A stretch of 64,000 nucleotides of DNA from Chthoniobacteraceae bacterium (lineage in GTDB: Bacteria > Verrucomicrobiota > Verrucomicrobiia > Chthoniobacterales > Chthoniobacteraceae), in the NCBI GenBank assembly GCA_947476045.1, contig CANJNZ010000001.1, forward strand, positions 62,001-126,000, in the 5' to 3' direction. The notes beneath the pieces were generated by a model. It did not search any database and was not told the origin of the DNA. It saw only the letters and a program-made list of their open reading frames with translations. Both the position numbers and the translations under genes were made by a program. Of this stretch, positions 1-9,287 are shown in pieces (position 1 is the stretch's first letter; each line of letters begins with the position of its first letter).

Positions 1-2947
1 ATGCCCGCTGCGGGACTGGTGCGGCGGCTTCGAGGCGGCGAAATTCCGCGAGGAGTGCGCGCGACTTATCGTCCGCTGGCGCAGTGGGGAGCAATTTCTT
101 GCGCACGAAAACATCGAGCAACGCGCGCTGCGGTTCGGTGATTTTCCCACCGCGCCACGCGGTGATCGCGGCGGTGAACATATCGCGAACGCGTTCTGCA
201 TCATCACTATTGCCGCCGAGCAGCGCGGCAAAATCCACAACCGTTTCCGGCGGCGTGCCGCCATCGTGCGCGACGATGCGATCCACGAAAAACCAACTTT
301 GCACATCGCGCTTTTCTCGACGGGTGAGATCCTCGGCGCAGGCGAATTCGACATAGGCCATCGAGCCTTTGCGGTATTTCACATCAATTCTGATCCACTT
401 CGGATCTGCGGCGTTTAACTCAGTGCGAGGAAAGATTGGGTTCGTGCCAATCGGGTAACCGTCCACAATGAGGCGGCACCAAGCAGCGTGCCCGGCGGCG
501 TGGATGCTGATGTAGTCCGTCGTGACCTTGAACCGCTCGGTCGTCGCGATCCCCCCGAACTTGCGCGTCAGCATCCCGCTCCCCGCACCCTCCGCACGCA
601 GGCCGTCGAGGATCACATCGCCCGCTGGTTCGATGGTGAAATCACCGGCTGCCACGCTGCCAATACCCGGCCCGTTGAAAAATTTTGGCGTCAGTGTTGG
701 TGCGGCGGCTTCGGACGCGGCTTTTTTTCCAGACGCAGTGATCTCGGCAAGTGCGTTTTTCCACGCGTTCTCGGTGTTTGCTCCCAGCGCAAGAAGTTGC
801 TGGCTGATGCTGGCCAATTGCACGCCGAGCGCTGTGGCCTCGTTCCTCTCGGCTTCCGTCCATGCGATGTCCGGCCGTTTGTCATTCGGTCCAAAGAAAT
901 CCGGCCCTGCGCGGAACGATGCGGCTATTTCTCCCGCATTGAGCGCGCGGTCGTAGAGCCGTGCTTCGTCCACTTCGCCACGAAGGTGCCCATTCACTTT
1001 GCCGAGCAGGTGGCGCAGGCCGAAGAGCAGATGCGAGTCGGCTGGCAACTTGCCCGGCGGGTTTGCTGGCCTCCACGATTTCCCGTAGGGCTGGCCGTTG
1101 CGAAAAACGGTGATGGTGCCATCTGCTGCGTAGGTGATGGCGACGTGGACAAAGCCGTCCGTAGTCTGCTCATCGGGCGCTTCAAGAACGCGGCCGCGCG
1201 CGAGTCCCTCGCTTCCAGCCAGCCAGCGACGCGGTGTAGTCTCTGCAAAAACAATCGAATCAAACACAACACCACCGCTGTCTTCGAGAGTGAGAACTCC
1301 ACCGCCACGCTGGTCGAGCGCCGCGAGTTTCACCCATGCCTCCAGCGTTTTTTCGGAGAGCACGCGGCCCACGGGTAACGTGCGCGCATAGCCTTTGCCG
1401 TTGAGGATGAGCCTGCCATCACGCACCACAGCATCGCCTTCGAGTTGGGCGTTGATGCCGCCAATGTCATCCAGAGTGACTTTTTTTGCGCCGCTTACGC
1501 TGTCGAAACCCCATCGCGCGATGGGAAGTGGCGGCGCGTCTGCACTGGTTTTTTTGATACCCTTCGCAGCATACGCGCGGTCCAGCACAGCAGCGCGGAG
1601 TGCGTCGCGTTTTGCAGAAACAGCATCGCGCTCCTTTTCGAGTCTGGCTTTTTCCGCTTCGCGATTGCGAGGGCCTGCCAGATGCGCTGGAATCTTCGCA
1701 GCCTCCGCAAGCCATGCTTCGGCAACAGCGGCTTTCACCTTCGCTTTCGCGGCGGCGAGCGCGGCGAGGGACGCGTCCAATTTCTCCGGAAGATCAATCG
1801 TGCGCATCGCGGGCCGGCTGCTTTCCATGACACCCGCGAGCGCCGTGTAGTCGCGCTGGGAAATGGCGTCGAATTTGTGGTCGTGGCAACGCGCGCAAGA
1901 GACGGTGAGGCCCTGAAATGCCTTGGTGAGAACGTCTATTTGCGAGTCCACGGTCTTCACCTGCTCGTCGCGTGTGTCCACGGGCTGGAAGCCGTGCTCG
2001 ACGAGTCGCCAGTGTGTGAGGCCGAGCATCGCTTCGTTCCAGCCCTCGGCGGCGTTCGGGCGCGGCGGCAATTGGTCGCCCGCGATGTGTTCGCGGATGA
2101 GCGCGTCAACCGGCACGCCGTCATTGATGGCGCGGATGATGTAGTCGCGATAGCGCCACGCCTCGGGAATCTCCGGATCGCCCTCGCTGCCGTGACTGTC
2201 CGCGTAGCGAACGAGGTCGAGCCAGTGACGGGCCCAGTGTTCGCCGAAACGCGGACTGGCCAGAAGCCGATCCGCAGCCTCGGCGATTGCGGATTGTGGA
2301 TTGCGGATTGCGGATTGAACGAACGACTCCACTTCCTCCGGCGACGGCGGCAGCCCCGTGAGCACGTAGGTAAGACGACGGATCAGCGTGCGCGGATCGG
2401 CGTCCAGCGCGGGAGCGAGCCCTGCCGTTTCCATTTTCGCCAAAAGAAAACGATCCACATCATTGCGCGGCCACTCTGAATTTTTAACGGACGGCGGTGC
2501 TGGATTTCCGATGGACTGGAAACTCCACCATGCTTTGCGTTCGGAAAATATTTCGGCCCACGCACGAGGACGTTCCTTTGCGGGTTCGTCGCGCGGATCA
2601 GGCGCACCGAGCGCGATCCACTTTTCGAAATCAGCGATGGCTCCGGCGTCCAGTTTCGGACGCTTCGCGGGCATCTTCAGTTCGGGATCATCGTGGCGAA
2701 TAGCTTTGAGCAATAGACTCTCGGCAGGTTTTCCGGGAATAATAGCAGCACCTGTGTCGCCTCCTTTCTGCCAGCCGGGACGCGAATCAAGACGCAATCC
2801 GCCCTTCTGTTTTTCCGCGCCGTGGCACTCGTGGCATGTCTCCGCGAGCACGGGACGGATGCGCTTTTCAAAAAACTCCACCTGATCGGGCGGCACGGCG
2901 TGCGCGCTTGCGATGGCGAACAAGGCTGGAAGAAATGAGAGGCGCAT
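1..2947 (-). CDS. Planctomycete-type cytochrome c / DUF1549 (PSCyt1-PSCyt2) protein, 3' end outside window
   Basis: This frame is open from an ATG at 2947 to the left edge, so the ORF track (which needs a stop) missed it. My translation gives a signal peptide (MRLSFLPALFAIASAHA), then a planctomycete cytochrome C domain with a haem-type CHECH motif. A DUF1549 block follows (LTGLPPSPEEVE, then LASPRFGEHWARHWLDLVRYADS), with a second CARCH haem motif after it. A LamG/concanavalin-like segment comes next (GKGYARTLPVGR ... LEAWVKLA). The C-terminal DUF1553 domain expected for this family would lie beyond the edge. Such proteins are large secreted multi-domain proteins of Planctomycetes and Verrucomicrobia, often near sulfatases and glycoside hydrolases; their reaction is unproven. 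The loop after EEVESFV is made of an in-frame heptanucleotide repeat (see findings). It lies 54 bp downstream of the kinase gene on the same strand. Confidence 0.9.
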   Translation of the reverse strand, partial: MRLSFLPALFAIASAHAVPPDQVEFFEKRIRPVLAETCHECHGAEKQKGGLRLDSRPGWQKGGDTGAAIIPGKPAESLLLKAIRHDDPELKMPAKRPKLDAGAIADFEKWIALGAPDPRDEPAKERPRAWAEIFSERKAWWSFQSIGNPAPPSVKNSEWPRNDVDRFLLAKMETAGLAPALDADPRTLIRRLTYVLTGLPPSPEEVESFVQSAIRNPQSAIAEAADRLLASPRFGEHWARHWLDLVRYADSHGSEGDPEIPEAWRYRDYIIRAINDGVPVDALIREHIAGDQLPPRPNAAEGWNEAMLGLTHWRLVEHGFQPVDTRDEQVKTVDSQIDVLTKAFQGLTVSCARCHDHKFDAISQRDYTALAGVMESSRPAMRTIDLPEKLDASLAALAAAKAKVKAAVAEAWLAEAAKIPAHLAGPRNREAEKARLEKERDAVSAKRDALRAAVLDRAYAAKGIKKTSADAPPLPIARWGFDSVSGAKKVTLDDIGGINAQLEGDAVVRDGRLILNGKGYARTLPVGRVLSEKTLEAWVKLAALDQRGGGVLTLEDSGGVVFDSIVFAETTPRRWLAGSEGLARGRVLEAPDEQTTDGFVHVAITYAADGTITVFRNGQPYGKSWRPANPPGKLPADSHLLFGLRHLLGKVNGHLRGEVDEARLYDRALNAGEIAASFRAGPDFFGPNDKRPDIAWTEAERNEATALGVQLASISQQLLALGANTENAWKNALAEITASGKKAASEAAAPTLTPKFFNGPGIGSVAAGDFTIEPAGDVILDGLRAEGAGSGMLTRKFGGIATTERFKVTTDYISIHAAGHAAWCRLIVDGYPIGTNPIFPRTELNAADPKWIRIDVKYRKGSMAYVEFACAEDLTRREKRDVQSWFFVDRIVAHDGGTPPETVVDFAALLGGNSDDAERVRDMFTAAITAWRGGKITEPQRALLDVFVRKKLLPTAPADDKSRALLAEFRRLEAAAPVPQRA
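2284..2320. repeat. Heptanucleotide tandem repeat (GGATTGC)n inside the DUF1549 coding region
   Basis: About five units of GGATTGC/GGATTGT lie in tandem. On the coding strand they read CAATCCG and encode QSAIRNPQSAI. A related stretch occurs in intergenic DNA at 60874-60908. Confidence 0.85.
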
Positions 2948-3001
2948 CAGTGCTCCAAGGATAACCCACGAACCACACATTTCACTATGCACAATTTTTA
3001 T

Positions 3002-4546
3002 CTACGCCGCACGAAGGCGCAGCGTTACTTCGAGTCCGTTGGGCTGGACGTTGTGCGCGACGACGCTGCCGGAACACGCTTCCACGCATGTTTTTACAAT
3101 AGCGAGTCCTAGCCCGGTGCCGCCCTGACCGGGCTGGCCGGGTGTGCGCGCGGTATCCACGCGGTAAAATGGATCGAAGATTTTCGGCAACGCATCGGTT
3201 GGGATTCCGGGCCCGCTGTCGGTGACGCTGAGGAAAACATCCGCACCGTCCCGCACGGCGGAGACCACAATGGGGCCGGCGTGGCCAGCGTAGCGGATGG
3301 CGTTGCGCAAAAGGTTGCTCACCGCTCGAAGAAGCAAGTCAGGCTCAGCGCGGGCATGAAGCTCAGCGTCAATATCCAAGCTGACTTGTGAAGTATCCCC
3401 AGCCTCTCGATGGATCGCTTTTTCAGCAATGGATCGAAGGTTCACACTTTGCAGTTCGACTTTTTTGCCCCCGATGCTCGCGCGGGAAAATTGCAGCAGC
3501 TCGTTTACGAGCGAGGCCATGTGTTCTACTTCCTCGCGCACATCGGCGAGGCGCTCGCGATCATCCTCGGTGGTTGCGCGCTGTTCGAGGATGCTCACGG
3601 CCATTTGCAGGCGGGCGGTTGGTGCGCAGAGTTCGTGCGCCACATCGCCGAGGAATCGCTTTTGCCCGCCGACGTAACCCGCGAGGCGCGCTGCCATACG
3701 ATTAATTTCACCACCGAGAGCGCCGAGTTCGTCGCGGCGTTTTTCGTTCGCACGCGCCTCGAAATTTCCCTCCGCAAGTTGCGCAGTCGCCGCGCTCATC
3801 CGCGAGAGACTGCGTGTGATGCCGCGCACAAACGGGAGCCAGATGAGTGCCGATAGCACGAGCACACCCGCCCCTGCCCACAGCAGCGGCACGATATCGA
3901 AATACAAACCGCCGCCGGTCGGCGAATCCGACTCGGCGAGAATGGCACCGCCGTGCTTCGCTTGATTTTCCAAATACTCGACCCTGACAAGCACCCAGTA
4001 GCGATCCGGTTTTGTGGTGGGGATGAAAAGCTTGTCCGGCAATTCACGGGGCTGGCCACGCAGTTGCGCTGGCGGCTGGCCGCGCTGAGGTCCGTCAGGC
4101 GGCCCACCTTGAAAGTCAAATTCCTCGGGGCGCGGAGGGCGATCCTCAAGACCGGGCGGGCGGCGTCCTTCAAACGGCGGACGAGCCCGCTGATTATCCA
4201 TGCGTAAGGGCGGGCGAGCACCGACGAGCCTGTTGTGAACTTCCGGTATCAGTGGCTGCGTGGGGCCTGCGAGGTGACGTCCGTTGTTGTCGTAGAGGAA
4301 AAATCTCACTCCAAACGGCGCAGCGTGTTTCTTAAGAATTTCATCCCACTTTTCGCTGGGGACGTTGTTCAACTCGGCCATGATTTCGAGCGCCTTGTTT
4401 TGCACGCGATCCCCAGCAACACGCGCGGAGAAACCGCTGACTTGAAACTGCCCGCGCACGAGCAGCCAGCCCGCGACGAAGAGCACGGCGAGGTTCACGA
4501 AGAACCACATCACGATTTTTGCGTAGAGTGGGATGCGTGTTTTCAC
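3002..4546 (-). CDS. Sensor histidine kinase, CpxA/EnvZ-like
   Basis: A 514-residue membrane kinase. TM1 is at about residues 11-30, a periplasmic region at 31-216, TM2 at about 217-240, HAMP at about 241-293, and the phosphoacceptor H304 sits in GDVAHELCAPTARLQ. The N box is NLLRNAIRYA, G1 is DSGPGIP and G2 is GGTGLGLAIV, so all catalytic motifs are present. The H-box reads HELCAP rather than the usual HELR(S/T)P. The periplasmic loop holds a Pro/Arg/Gly/Gln-rich stretch at about residues 118-170, unusual for a sensor domain and similar in composition to the divergently encoded secreted protein at 5430. The start overlaps the response regulator stop by 4 bp, so the two are surely co-translated. 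The signal is unknown; an envelope-stress role is inferred from architecture only. Confidence 0.92.
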   Translation of the reverse strand: MKTRIPLYAKIVMWFFVNLAVLFVAGWLLVRGQFQVSGFSARVAGDRVQNKALEIMAELNNVPSEKWDEILKKHAAPFGVRFFLYDNNGRHLAGPTQPLIPEVHNRLVGARPPLRMDNQRARPPFEGRRPPGLEDRPPRPEEFDFQGGPPDGPQRGQPPAQLRGQPRELPDKLFIPTTKPDRYWVLVRVEYLENQAKHGGAILAESDSPTGGGLYFDIVPLLWAGAGVLVLSALIWLPFVRGITRSLSRMSAATAQLAEGNFEARANEKRRDELGALGGEINRMAARLAGYVGGQKRFLGDVAHELCAPTARLQMAVSILEQRATTEDDRERLADVREEVEHMASLVNELLQFSRASIGGKKVELQSVNLRSIAEKAIHREAGDTSQVSLDIDAELHARAEPDLLLRAVSNLLRNAIRYAGHAGPIVVSAVRDGADVFLSVTDSGPGIPTDALPKIFDPFYRVDTARTPGQPGQGGTGLGLAIVKTCVEACSGSVVAHNVQPNGLEVTLRLRAA

Positions 4547-5262
4547 GGTGTATCCGGCTCCACGAGCATGTAGCCGGCTGCGCGCACGGTGCGGATGAAG
4601 CGCGGGTTCTTGGCGTCATCGCCCATCTTTTTCCGCAGCGCGGAAATGTGGACATCTATCGAGCGGTCAAACACGTCGTAGTGGCGATCACGGATGTCCT
4701 CGATGAGCGCCTCGCGTGTCTTGATGCGACCCTTCGCGCGCACGAGCGCGAACAGTAAATCGTATTCGACTGGCGTGAGCGTGAGTGGCTTGTCGCCAAA
4801 TGCTGCTGTGCGGGTATTCGGATCCACTCGTAGCGGACCAACGACCAGTTCGGCCAAAGCCGCGTCTTTATCCACAGTGCGTGCGCTGCGACGCGTGACG
4901 GCGCGGAGACGGGCGAGCAGTTCACGCGTCGAAAAAGTTTTTGGCAGATAGTCATCCGCCCCGATTTCCAAACCGACGATACGATCCGCCTCTTCGCCGC
5001 GACCCGTGAGCATGAGCACCGGCACATCGCTCGTTTTACGAATGGCCTTGAGCACCTCGAAGCCGTCCATACCCGGCATCATCACATCGAGAATGATCGC
5101 ACTCCACGTTTCGGCGGTGGCTTTTTCCACTCCCTCAGGGCCGGTGTGGACGGAAGTCACGGCGTATCCAAGCGGCGTGAGATAGCCTGCGATGAGGCGG
5201 CAAAGCTTGCGGTCATCGTCTATGACAAGAAGACGCTGGGCGTTGGTAGTATCGGCGGACAT
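4543..5262 (-). CDS. OmpR/CpxR-family response regulator
   Basis: A 239-residue regulator. The N-terminal receiver has the acidic pair (VIDDD), the phosphorylated Asp in IILDVMMPG, the Thr in LMLTGRG, and the Lys in YLPKTF. The C-terminal winged helix is of the OmpR type (LTPVEYDLLFALVRAKGRIKTRE, ending in IRTVRAAGYML). The ORF track starts at 5316, but the residues before MSADTTNAQ are unlike any receiver, so I take the ATG at 5262. It is the partner of the kinase at 3002-4546. The 167-bp gap to the divergent gene at 5430 should hold both promoters and a candidate autoregulatory site; I could not identify a direct-repeat operator. Confidence 0.93.
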   Translation of the reverse strand: MSADTTNAQRLLVIDDDRKLCRLIAGYLTPLGYAVTSVHTGPEGVEKATAETWSAIILDVMMPGMDGFEVLKAIRKTSDVPVLMLTGRGEEADRIVGLEIGADDYLPKTFSTRELLARLRAVTRRSARTVDKDAALAELVVGPLRVDPNTRTAAFGDKPLTLTPVEYDLLFALVRAKGRIKTREALIEDIRDRHYDVFDRSIDVHISALRKKMGDDAKNPRFIRTVRAAGYMLVEPDTP

Positions 5263-5429
5263 ATGCGCTGGAATAGTGGGTGGATAGCACGGCGGCGAGC
5301 CGTGATGCTCTCGCATTTACACGGACTTAACAATTTTCCCGAAGTTCGCTGACACCTTTTTTACATCGGCGGAGTTTAATAACCCGAACACCAGCGTGCG
5401 GCCCCACGCAGGCTACAACAAAACCAACT

Positions 5430-6545
5430 ATGAAAATGAACCACGCAATCATCGGAGCAATCTCGGTCTTTCTTTCGACCTGGACGCTCGATGCACAAGA
5501 CAACCAACGACCGAATCCGCCATCCGGCGAAGGTCAACCACACAACGAAAACGCAGCCCGCCCCGATGGAGAAAGACCTCATCGCCAACATCGTCACCGC
5601 GACGAAGTAGGCCAGGCTCAAAGCCCGGAAGCACCTCGCGGCGAAGCTCCGCGCGGAGAACGCCCCCAGCAAAATGATCGTCCTCCAGAAAACCAGCGCC
5701 CGCAAAATGCAGAACGCCCGAATCGCGACGGCGGCAATTTTGCACCACGCGGCGAAGGTCGGCGCTGGCAGCGCGGGGAACGGCCATTTTTCGGCCCCGG
5801 ACAAAACGCACGGCCTGACGCGGCGCAGCGCAACTTCGCCCCACCACCGCCGCAACAAGGCCCGCGTGAAGACCGCCGCCATCAATCACAAGCCGGCCCT
5901 CAGCAATCGGAGCAACGCGGCCCGGGCGAAGGTCGTAACTTTGGACATCACCGCCACCGGCACCACAAGTGGCAAGACTTCGGTGGCAACGGCCAGCAAT
6001 ATGGAATGGAGCGCCCGCATCGTCACCACCACAGGGGCTACGGCCCGCAACAGCCACCAAACGGCCCCGGCTATGCACAACAAGACGAGCGCCGCATGGA
6101 TGCTCGTTCGCAGGGTGGTCGTCCGCACTTCGCTGGAAGACCAAGCCCGCAAGAGATGCAGCATCTTTTCGAAATGATGCGCGGTCGTTGGACACAAAGT
6201 GGAAGCCATCGCGATGGTTTCCGTCCGCAGCCACCGCAGGACGGCACACGTTTTCAACAGCAAGGCGAACGTCGCATGGATGCACGCTCGCGAAACTGGC
6301 GTCCGCGCTTCGGAGAAATGCCGGACTTCCAACAGCGCGGCCCACATTTTGAAGGAATGCGCCCGCAAGGCCCCGGCCCGATGAACGGCGACCCTCGTGG
6401 AATGCACCAAGGCCCGCCGCCTCCGCAGTGGGATCGCTTCGCACCGCCACCTCGCGAAGACTTCGCGCCACCCCAGGGTGAAAGAGAGCAGTATCGCCCA
6501 AGGAGACGCCCGCCGCAGGACGACTGGCAGGAGCCGCGCCGCTAA
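5430..6545 (+). CDS. Secreted Pro/Arg/Gln/Gly/His-rich low-complexity protein, divergent from the two-component operon
   Basis: A 371-residue protein with a plausible signal peptide (MKMNHAIIGAISVFLSTWTLDAQ). The rest is low complexity, dominated by R, P, Q, G, H, E and aromatic residues. Two internal repeats share GERRMDARS or DERRMDARS followed by (G/N)xRPxF. Long antiparallel ORFs exist on the minus strand (5449-6549, 5886-6554), but only the plus frame begins with a signal peptide and ends at a clear terminator. I do not recognise a domain. Its position mirrors cpxP next to cpxRA in enterobacteria, so it may be a target or periplasmic partner of the adjacent sensor; that is inference, and no LTxxQ CpxP motif is visible. 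Confidence 0.7.
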   Translation: MKMNHAIIGAISVFLSTWTLDAQDNQRPNPPSGEGQPHNENAARPDGERPHRQHRHRDEVGQAQSPEAPRGEAPRGERPQQNDRPPENQRPQNAERPNRDGGNFAPRGEGRRWQRGERPFFGPGQNARPDAAQRNFAPPPPQQGPREDRRHQSQAGPQQSEQRGPGEGRNFGHHRHRHHKWQDFGGNGQQYGMERPHRHHHRGYGPQQPPNGPGYAQQDERRMDARSQGGRPHFAGRPSPQEMQHLFEMMRGRWTQSGSHRDGFRPQPPQDGTRFQQQGERRMDARSRNWRPRFGEMPDFQQRGPHFEGMRPQGPGPMNGDPRGMHQGPPPPQWDRFAPPPREDFAPPQGEREQYRPRRRPPQDDWQEPRR

Positions 6546-6566
6546 GCAAAACAACGTATCACCAAC

Positions 6567-6604
6567 AAAGCGCCGAGGTCGAAAGGCTCCGGCGCTTTCG
6601 TTTT
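6567..6604 (+). terminator. Rho-independent terminator after the secreted low-complexity gene
   Basis: The perfect 9-bp stem AAAGCGCCG / CGGCGCTTT has a 14-nt loop and is followed by CGTTTT. It begins 21 bp after the stop at 6545. It could act in both directions, because the minus-strand TPR gene ends at 6621. Confidence 0.75.
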
Positions 6605-6620
6605 ATCCCCTCCCCCTCCT

Positions 6621-9287
6621 CTACGGCTTGGCCACTTTTTTCTTCTGAAAATACTCGGGGTATTTGCTGCGGAGTTGGTTTTCCAGCTTCTTAGCGTCAT
6701 CTTCCTCGCCGAGTTTGCGGTGGATGCTGATGGCGCGCTCCAACGCACGCGGGCAGATGTCATCGTCATCGAGCGTCACTGGAATGGATTCAAAAATTTG
6801 CAGCGCCTTCTTGGCGGAACCTCTTCCGAATTCCACCTCGCCAGCACGCAGCCGCAGTTCGCCATTGTATTTTCCCTCCGTCGCAACTCCGAGGCCCTCC
6901 TTGATCGTCTTGTCCGCACCGTCCCAATCTTTCTGTCCGATCTGCGCGTCGGTCTTTTCGATCAGCCCTGCCACGCGCGGCACGGTGTCCTTCACCAGCG
7001 TCAGGTAGTTGTCGAAACTATCCACGGCATCCTTGAATTTTCCGAGCTTCGTCCGGCTGCGTGCGAGCAGCAGAAAATCCTCCGCGACCGCTTCTTTCTT
7101 CATCACGAGGAGCGGCATGTATTTCACGGATTTTTCAAAGTCACCGCGTTCGTAATACTTTTGTCCGAGCCAGCGGATCACGTCCGTGGAGGTCTCGGCT
7201 TTGCCTCCATTGTTTTTGTAAAATTCGATCTCCTTCTCCGTCGCGTCCACATCCTCGAGATTGTAGTAGCACAGCAACAGCGCGAGCGATGCACGCTCCA
7301 TGAACTGCTCCTTGTCCAGCGTGCGGGCGGCAGCGAGATGCGGCGCGGCCTTCTTCCAGTTCTTCGCATCAAACGCCGCACGACCGAGCCAGTAATTTGC
7401 CTTTGCCTTCGCGGGCGTCTCGGGAAAATCGCGCAGTAAAATCTCGAACGTCTCGCCCATACGCACTTGATCGCCGAGCTGACCGTGGATGAGCGCCAGA
7501 TTTTCGAGACCGAACTCGCGCTCCTTCGACTTCGGATACTTCGTCGTCAGTTCCTGAAAATCTTTTTGCGCAGGCACATATTGTTTGAGCTGCATCTGCG
7601 CTGCGCCGCGCTGGGCGAGGGCCGTGGGCACTTTCGCATGCGTGGGGTAGTCTTTCACGAAGGTCGTGAATGTCGCCACCGCTTTGTCGAAATAGCGGAG
7701 CTGCATCCAGCACCAGCCGAGCTTGAAGGTCGCCTCACCTTTGAACGCACCGGCAAGTCCCTTCGATTTTTCTACGATGATCTGATAGATCGGTGCCGCG
7801 TGCTCGAAGTCCCCGGCTTTGAACAACGCCTCGGCCTTCATCAGCGACACGCGCTCCACCTGCGGCGCGGTCGGGTTTTCGGTCAGAAATTTGTTCACCT
7901 CATCGAGCAGCCGTGCATCACCCGTGTCGTAGAGCATCACCAGTCTCGCGTAGCCGGCCTCGCGCGCCTGTAGCGTTGCCGGGAAATCGTGCATAATTTG
8001 ATCGTAAAGCCCCATCGCTGCATCGCGCTGGCCAAGCTCGCGATTTGCGTCAGCAGCGAGCACGAGCACGTTCAGTTTCGCTTCGAGATTCAGTCCGTTC
8101 GTTCCTCCTTGCTCGAAGCGCGCAAGCAAACCTTTGTAGTCCTTCTTTTCAAACATCACCCGGAAGAGCGCGACTTGCAGCCGGTCTTTTGCGGTGCCGA
8201 TTTCAGGCAGCGCGAGTGCGGCGGTGATAGTCGTGGTTGCTGCATCAAGGTGACCGAGTTCAAGCTGGAGCATCCCGGCGCGTGCGGTCGCCTCCGCTTT
8301 GATCTGAGGATTGCTCGTTTCCGCAGCGAGCGGGAGCAGCCATTTCAGGGCGGTGTCTCGTTGATTTGCTTCTTCGAGCAACCGGGCGGTGGAAAGCCGG
8401 CTCGCATCGCGGTAGGGGTTGCCTTCCACGATTTGGGAAAGGTCTTCGTATTGCACTTTCGCCTCGGTTTTTTGGCCCGTCGCTTCGAGGCAGCGGCCCA
8501 CAAAAAACTTCGACGCGCTCACCAGCGTAGGCTGCTTGAGGCGCACGCTCGCACGGCGGTAAACCGGCAAAGCACCACGGTAATCTTTTTCGTCGTAGAG
8601 AATTGTCGCCAGTCGATAGGCGGAGTAGCCGACAAAATCACCTGCGTTAAAATTGGCAATGACCGCTTCGTAGTTCGCCTTCGCGTTATTGATCGCATCC
8701 GTCAGCCGATAACACTCGGCGAGGCGATAGTAGGCTGCCTGACGATCTTCCGGCGGAGCCTTGGTATACGTTTGAAGATAGCGCTCATATTCCGGTGCCG
8801 CATCGCGCCACATTTTGCGGGAGTAAAAACCATCTGCGAATTGAAGCTGCACCTGATCCGCCGTGGTCGCGTTCCCGCCGGATTTCACGACAATGTCTCC
8901 CCCATCGAGACTCTCCGTGGGTGCCTGTTTTTGCGGAATGCCCGCGCGGGGCGTCGCTGGCTCGGCTGTTTTTTGTGCAACAGTATCCGCTCCGATCGGC
9001 CGCTGCGGCGTAACCACACCTGCATTCCCTGGCACCGGCGTCGGTTTTTTTAATGGCACCGCTTTCGGCACGTCCGCATCAGGAGCTACAGGCTTTGGTT
9101 TGACAGGCAGCGCCTTCGGCGGCTCTTCCGCCGGTTTGAACGGCTTCAGCGGCGGCGCAGATTCCTCGGTCGCAGGTTTCTCGCCGCCGGGCCGGAAAGG
9201 TTTAAGCACATCGTTCTGTGCGTTCGCCCGCACTGCGAGCAGGGCGGCGAAAGCGCAAGGCAGGACGGTCTGTAGAATGCGTTTCAT
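6621..9287 (-). CDS. Large secreted tetratricopeptide-repeat protein of the ExbB/ExbD operon
   Basis: An 888-residue protein. A signal peptide (MKRILQTVLPCAFAALLAVRANAQ) is followed by a Pro/Lys/Ala-rich linker to about residue 125, then many TPR units (for example FYSRKMWRDAAPEYERYLQ and AYYRLAECYRLTDAINNAK) to the C-terminus. It resembles the periplasmic TPR proteins (YbgF/CpoB-like, but much larger) that accompany Tol/Ton-type motors in Verrucomicrobia. The start overlaps the stop of the ExbD-like gene by 4 bp, so it is the last gene of a four-gene operon (exbB, exbD, exbD-like, TPR). A role in coupling the motor to envelope or transport functions is inferred from context. Confidence 0.85.
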   Translation of the reverse strand: MKRILQTVLPCAFAALLAVRANAQNDVLKPFRPGGEKPATEESAPPLKPFKPAEEPPKALPVKPKPVAPDADVPKAVPLKKPTPVPGNAGVVTPQRPIGADTVAQKTAEPATPRAGIPQKQAPTESLDGGDIVVKSGGNATTADQVQLQFADGFYSRKMWRDAAPEYERYLQTYTKAPPEDRQAAYYRLAECYRLTDAINNAKANYEAVIANFNAGDFVGYSAYRLATILYDEKDYRGALPVYRRASVRLKQPTLVSASKFFVGRCLEATGQKTEAKVQYEDLSQIVEGNPYRDASRLSTARLLEEANQRDTALKWLLPLAAETSNPQIKAEATARAGMLQLELGHLDAATTTITAALALPEIGTAKDRLQVALFRVMFEKKDYKGLLARFEQGGTNGLNLEAKLNVLVLAADANRELGQRDAAMGLYDQIMHDFPATLQAREAGYARLVMLYDTGDARLLDEVNKFLTENPTAPQVERVSLMKAEALFKAGDFEHAAPIYQIIVEKSKGLAGAFKGEATFKLGWCWMQLRYFDKAVATFTTFVKDYPTHAKVPTALAQRGAAQMQLKQYVPAQKDFQELTTKYPKSKEREFGLENLALIHGQLGDQVRMGETFEILLRDFPETPAKAKANYWLGRAAFDAKNWKKAAPHLAAARTLDKEQFMERASLALLLCYYNLEDVDATEKEIEFYKNNGGKAETSTDVIRWLGQKYYERGDFEKSVKYMPLLVMKKEAVAEDFLLLARSRTKLGKFKDAVDSFDNYLTLVKDTVPRVAGLIEKTDAQIGQKDWDGADKTIKEGLGVATEGKYNGELRLRAGEVEFGRGSAKKALQIFESIPVTLDDDDICPRALERAISIHRKLGEEDDAKKLENQLRSKYPEYFQKKKVAKP

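Noticed and set aside
488-2479. Plus-strand ORFs of 296 and 344 residues
   Set aside because: They are antiparallel to a clear multi-domain minus-strand gene that the track omits only because it runs off the window.
5449-6549. Long minus-strand ORFs (366 and 222 residues) opposite the low-complexity secreted gene
   Set aside because: They lack signal peptides or known motifs and arise from the biased composition of the plus-strand gene, which starts with a signal peptide and ends at a terminator.
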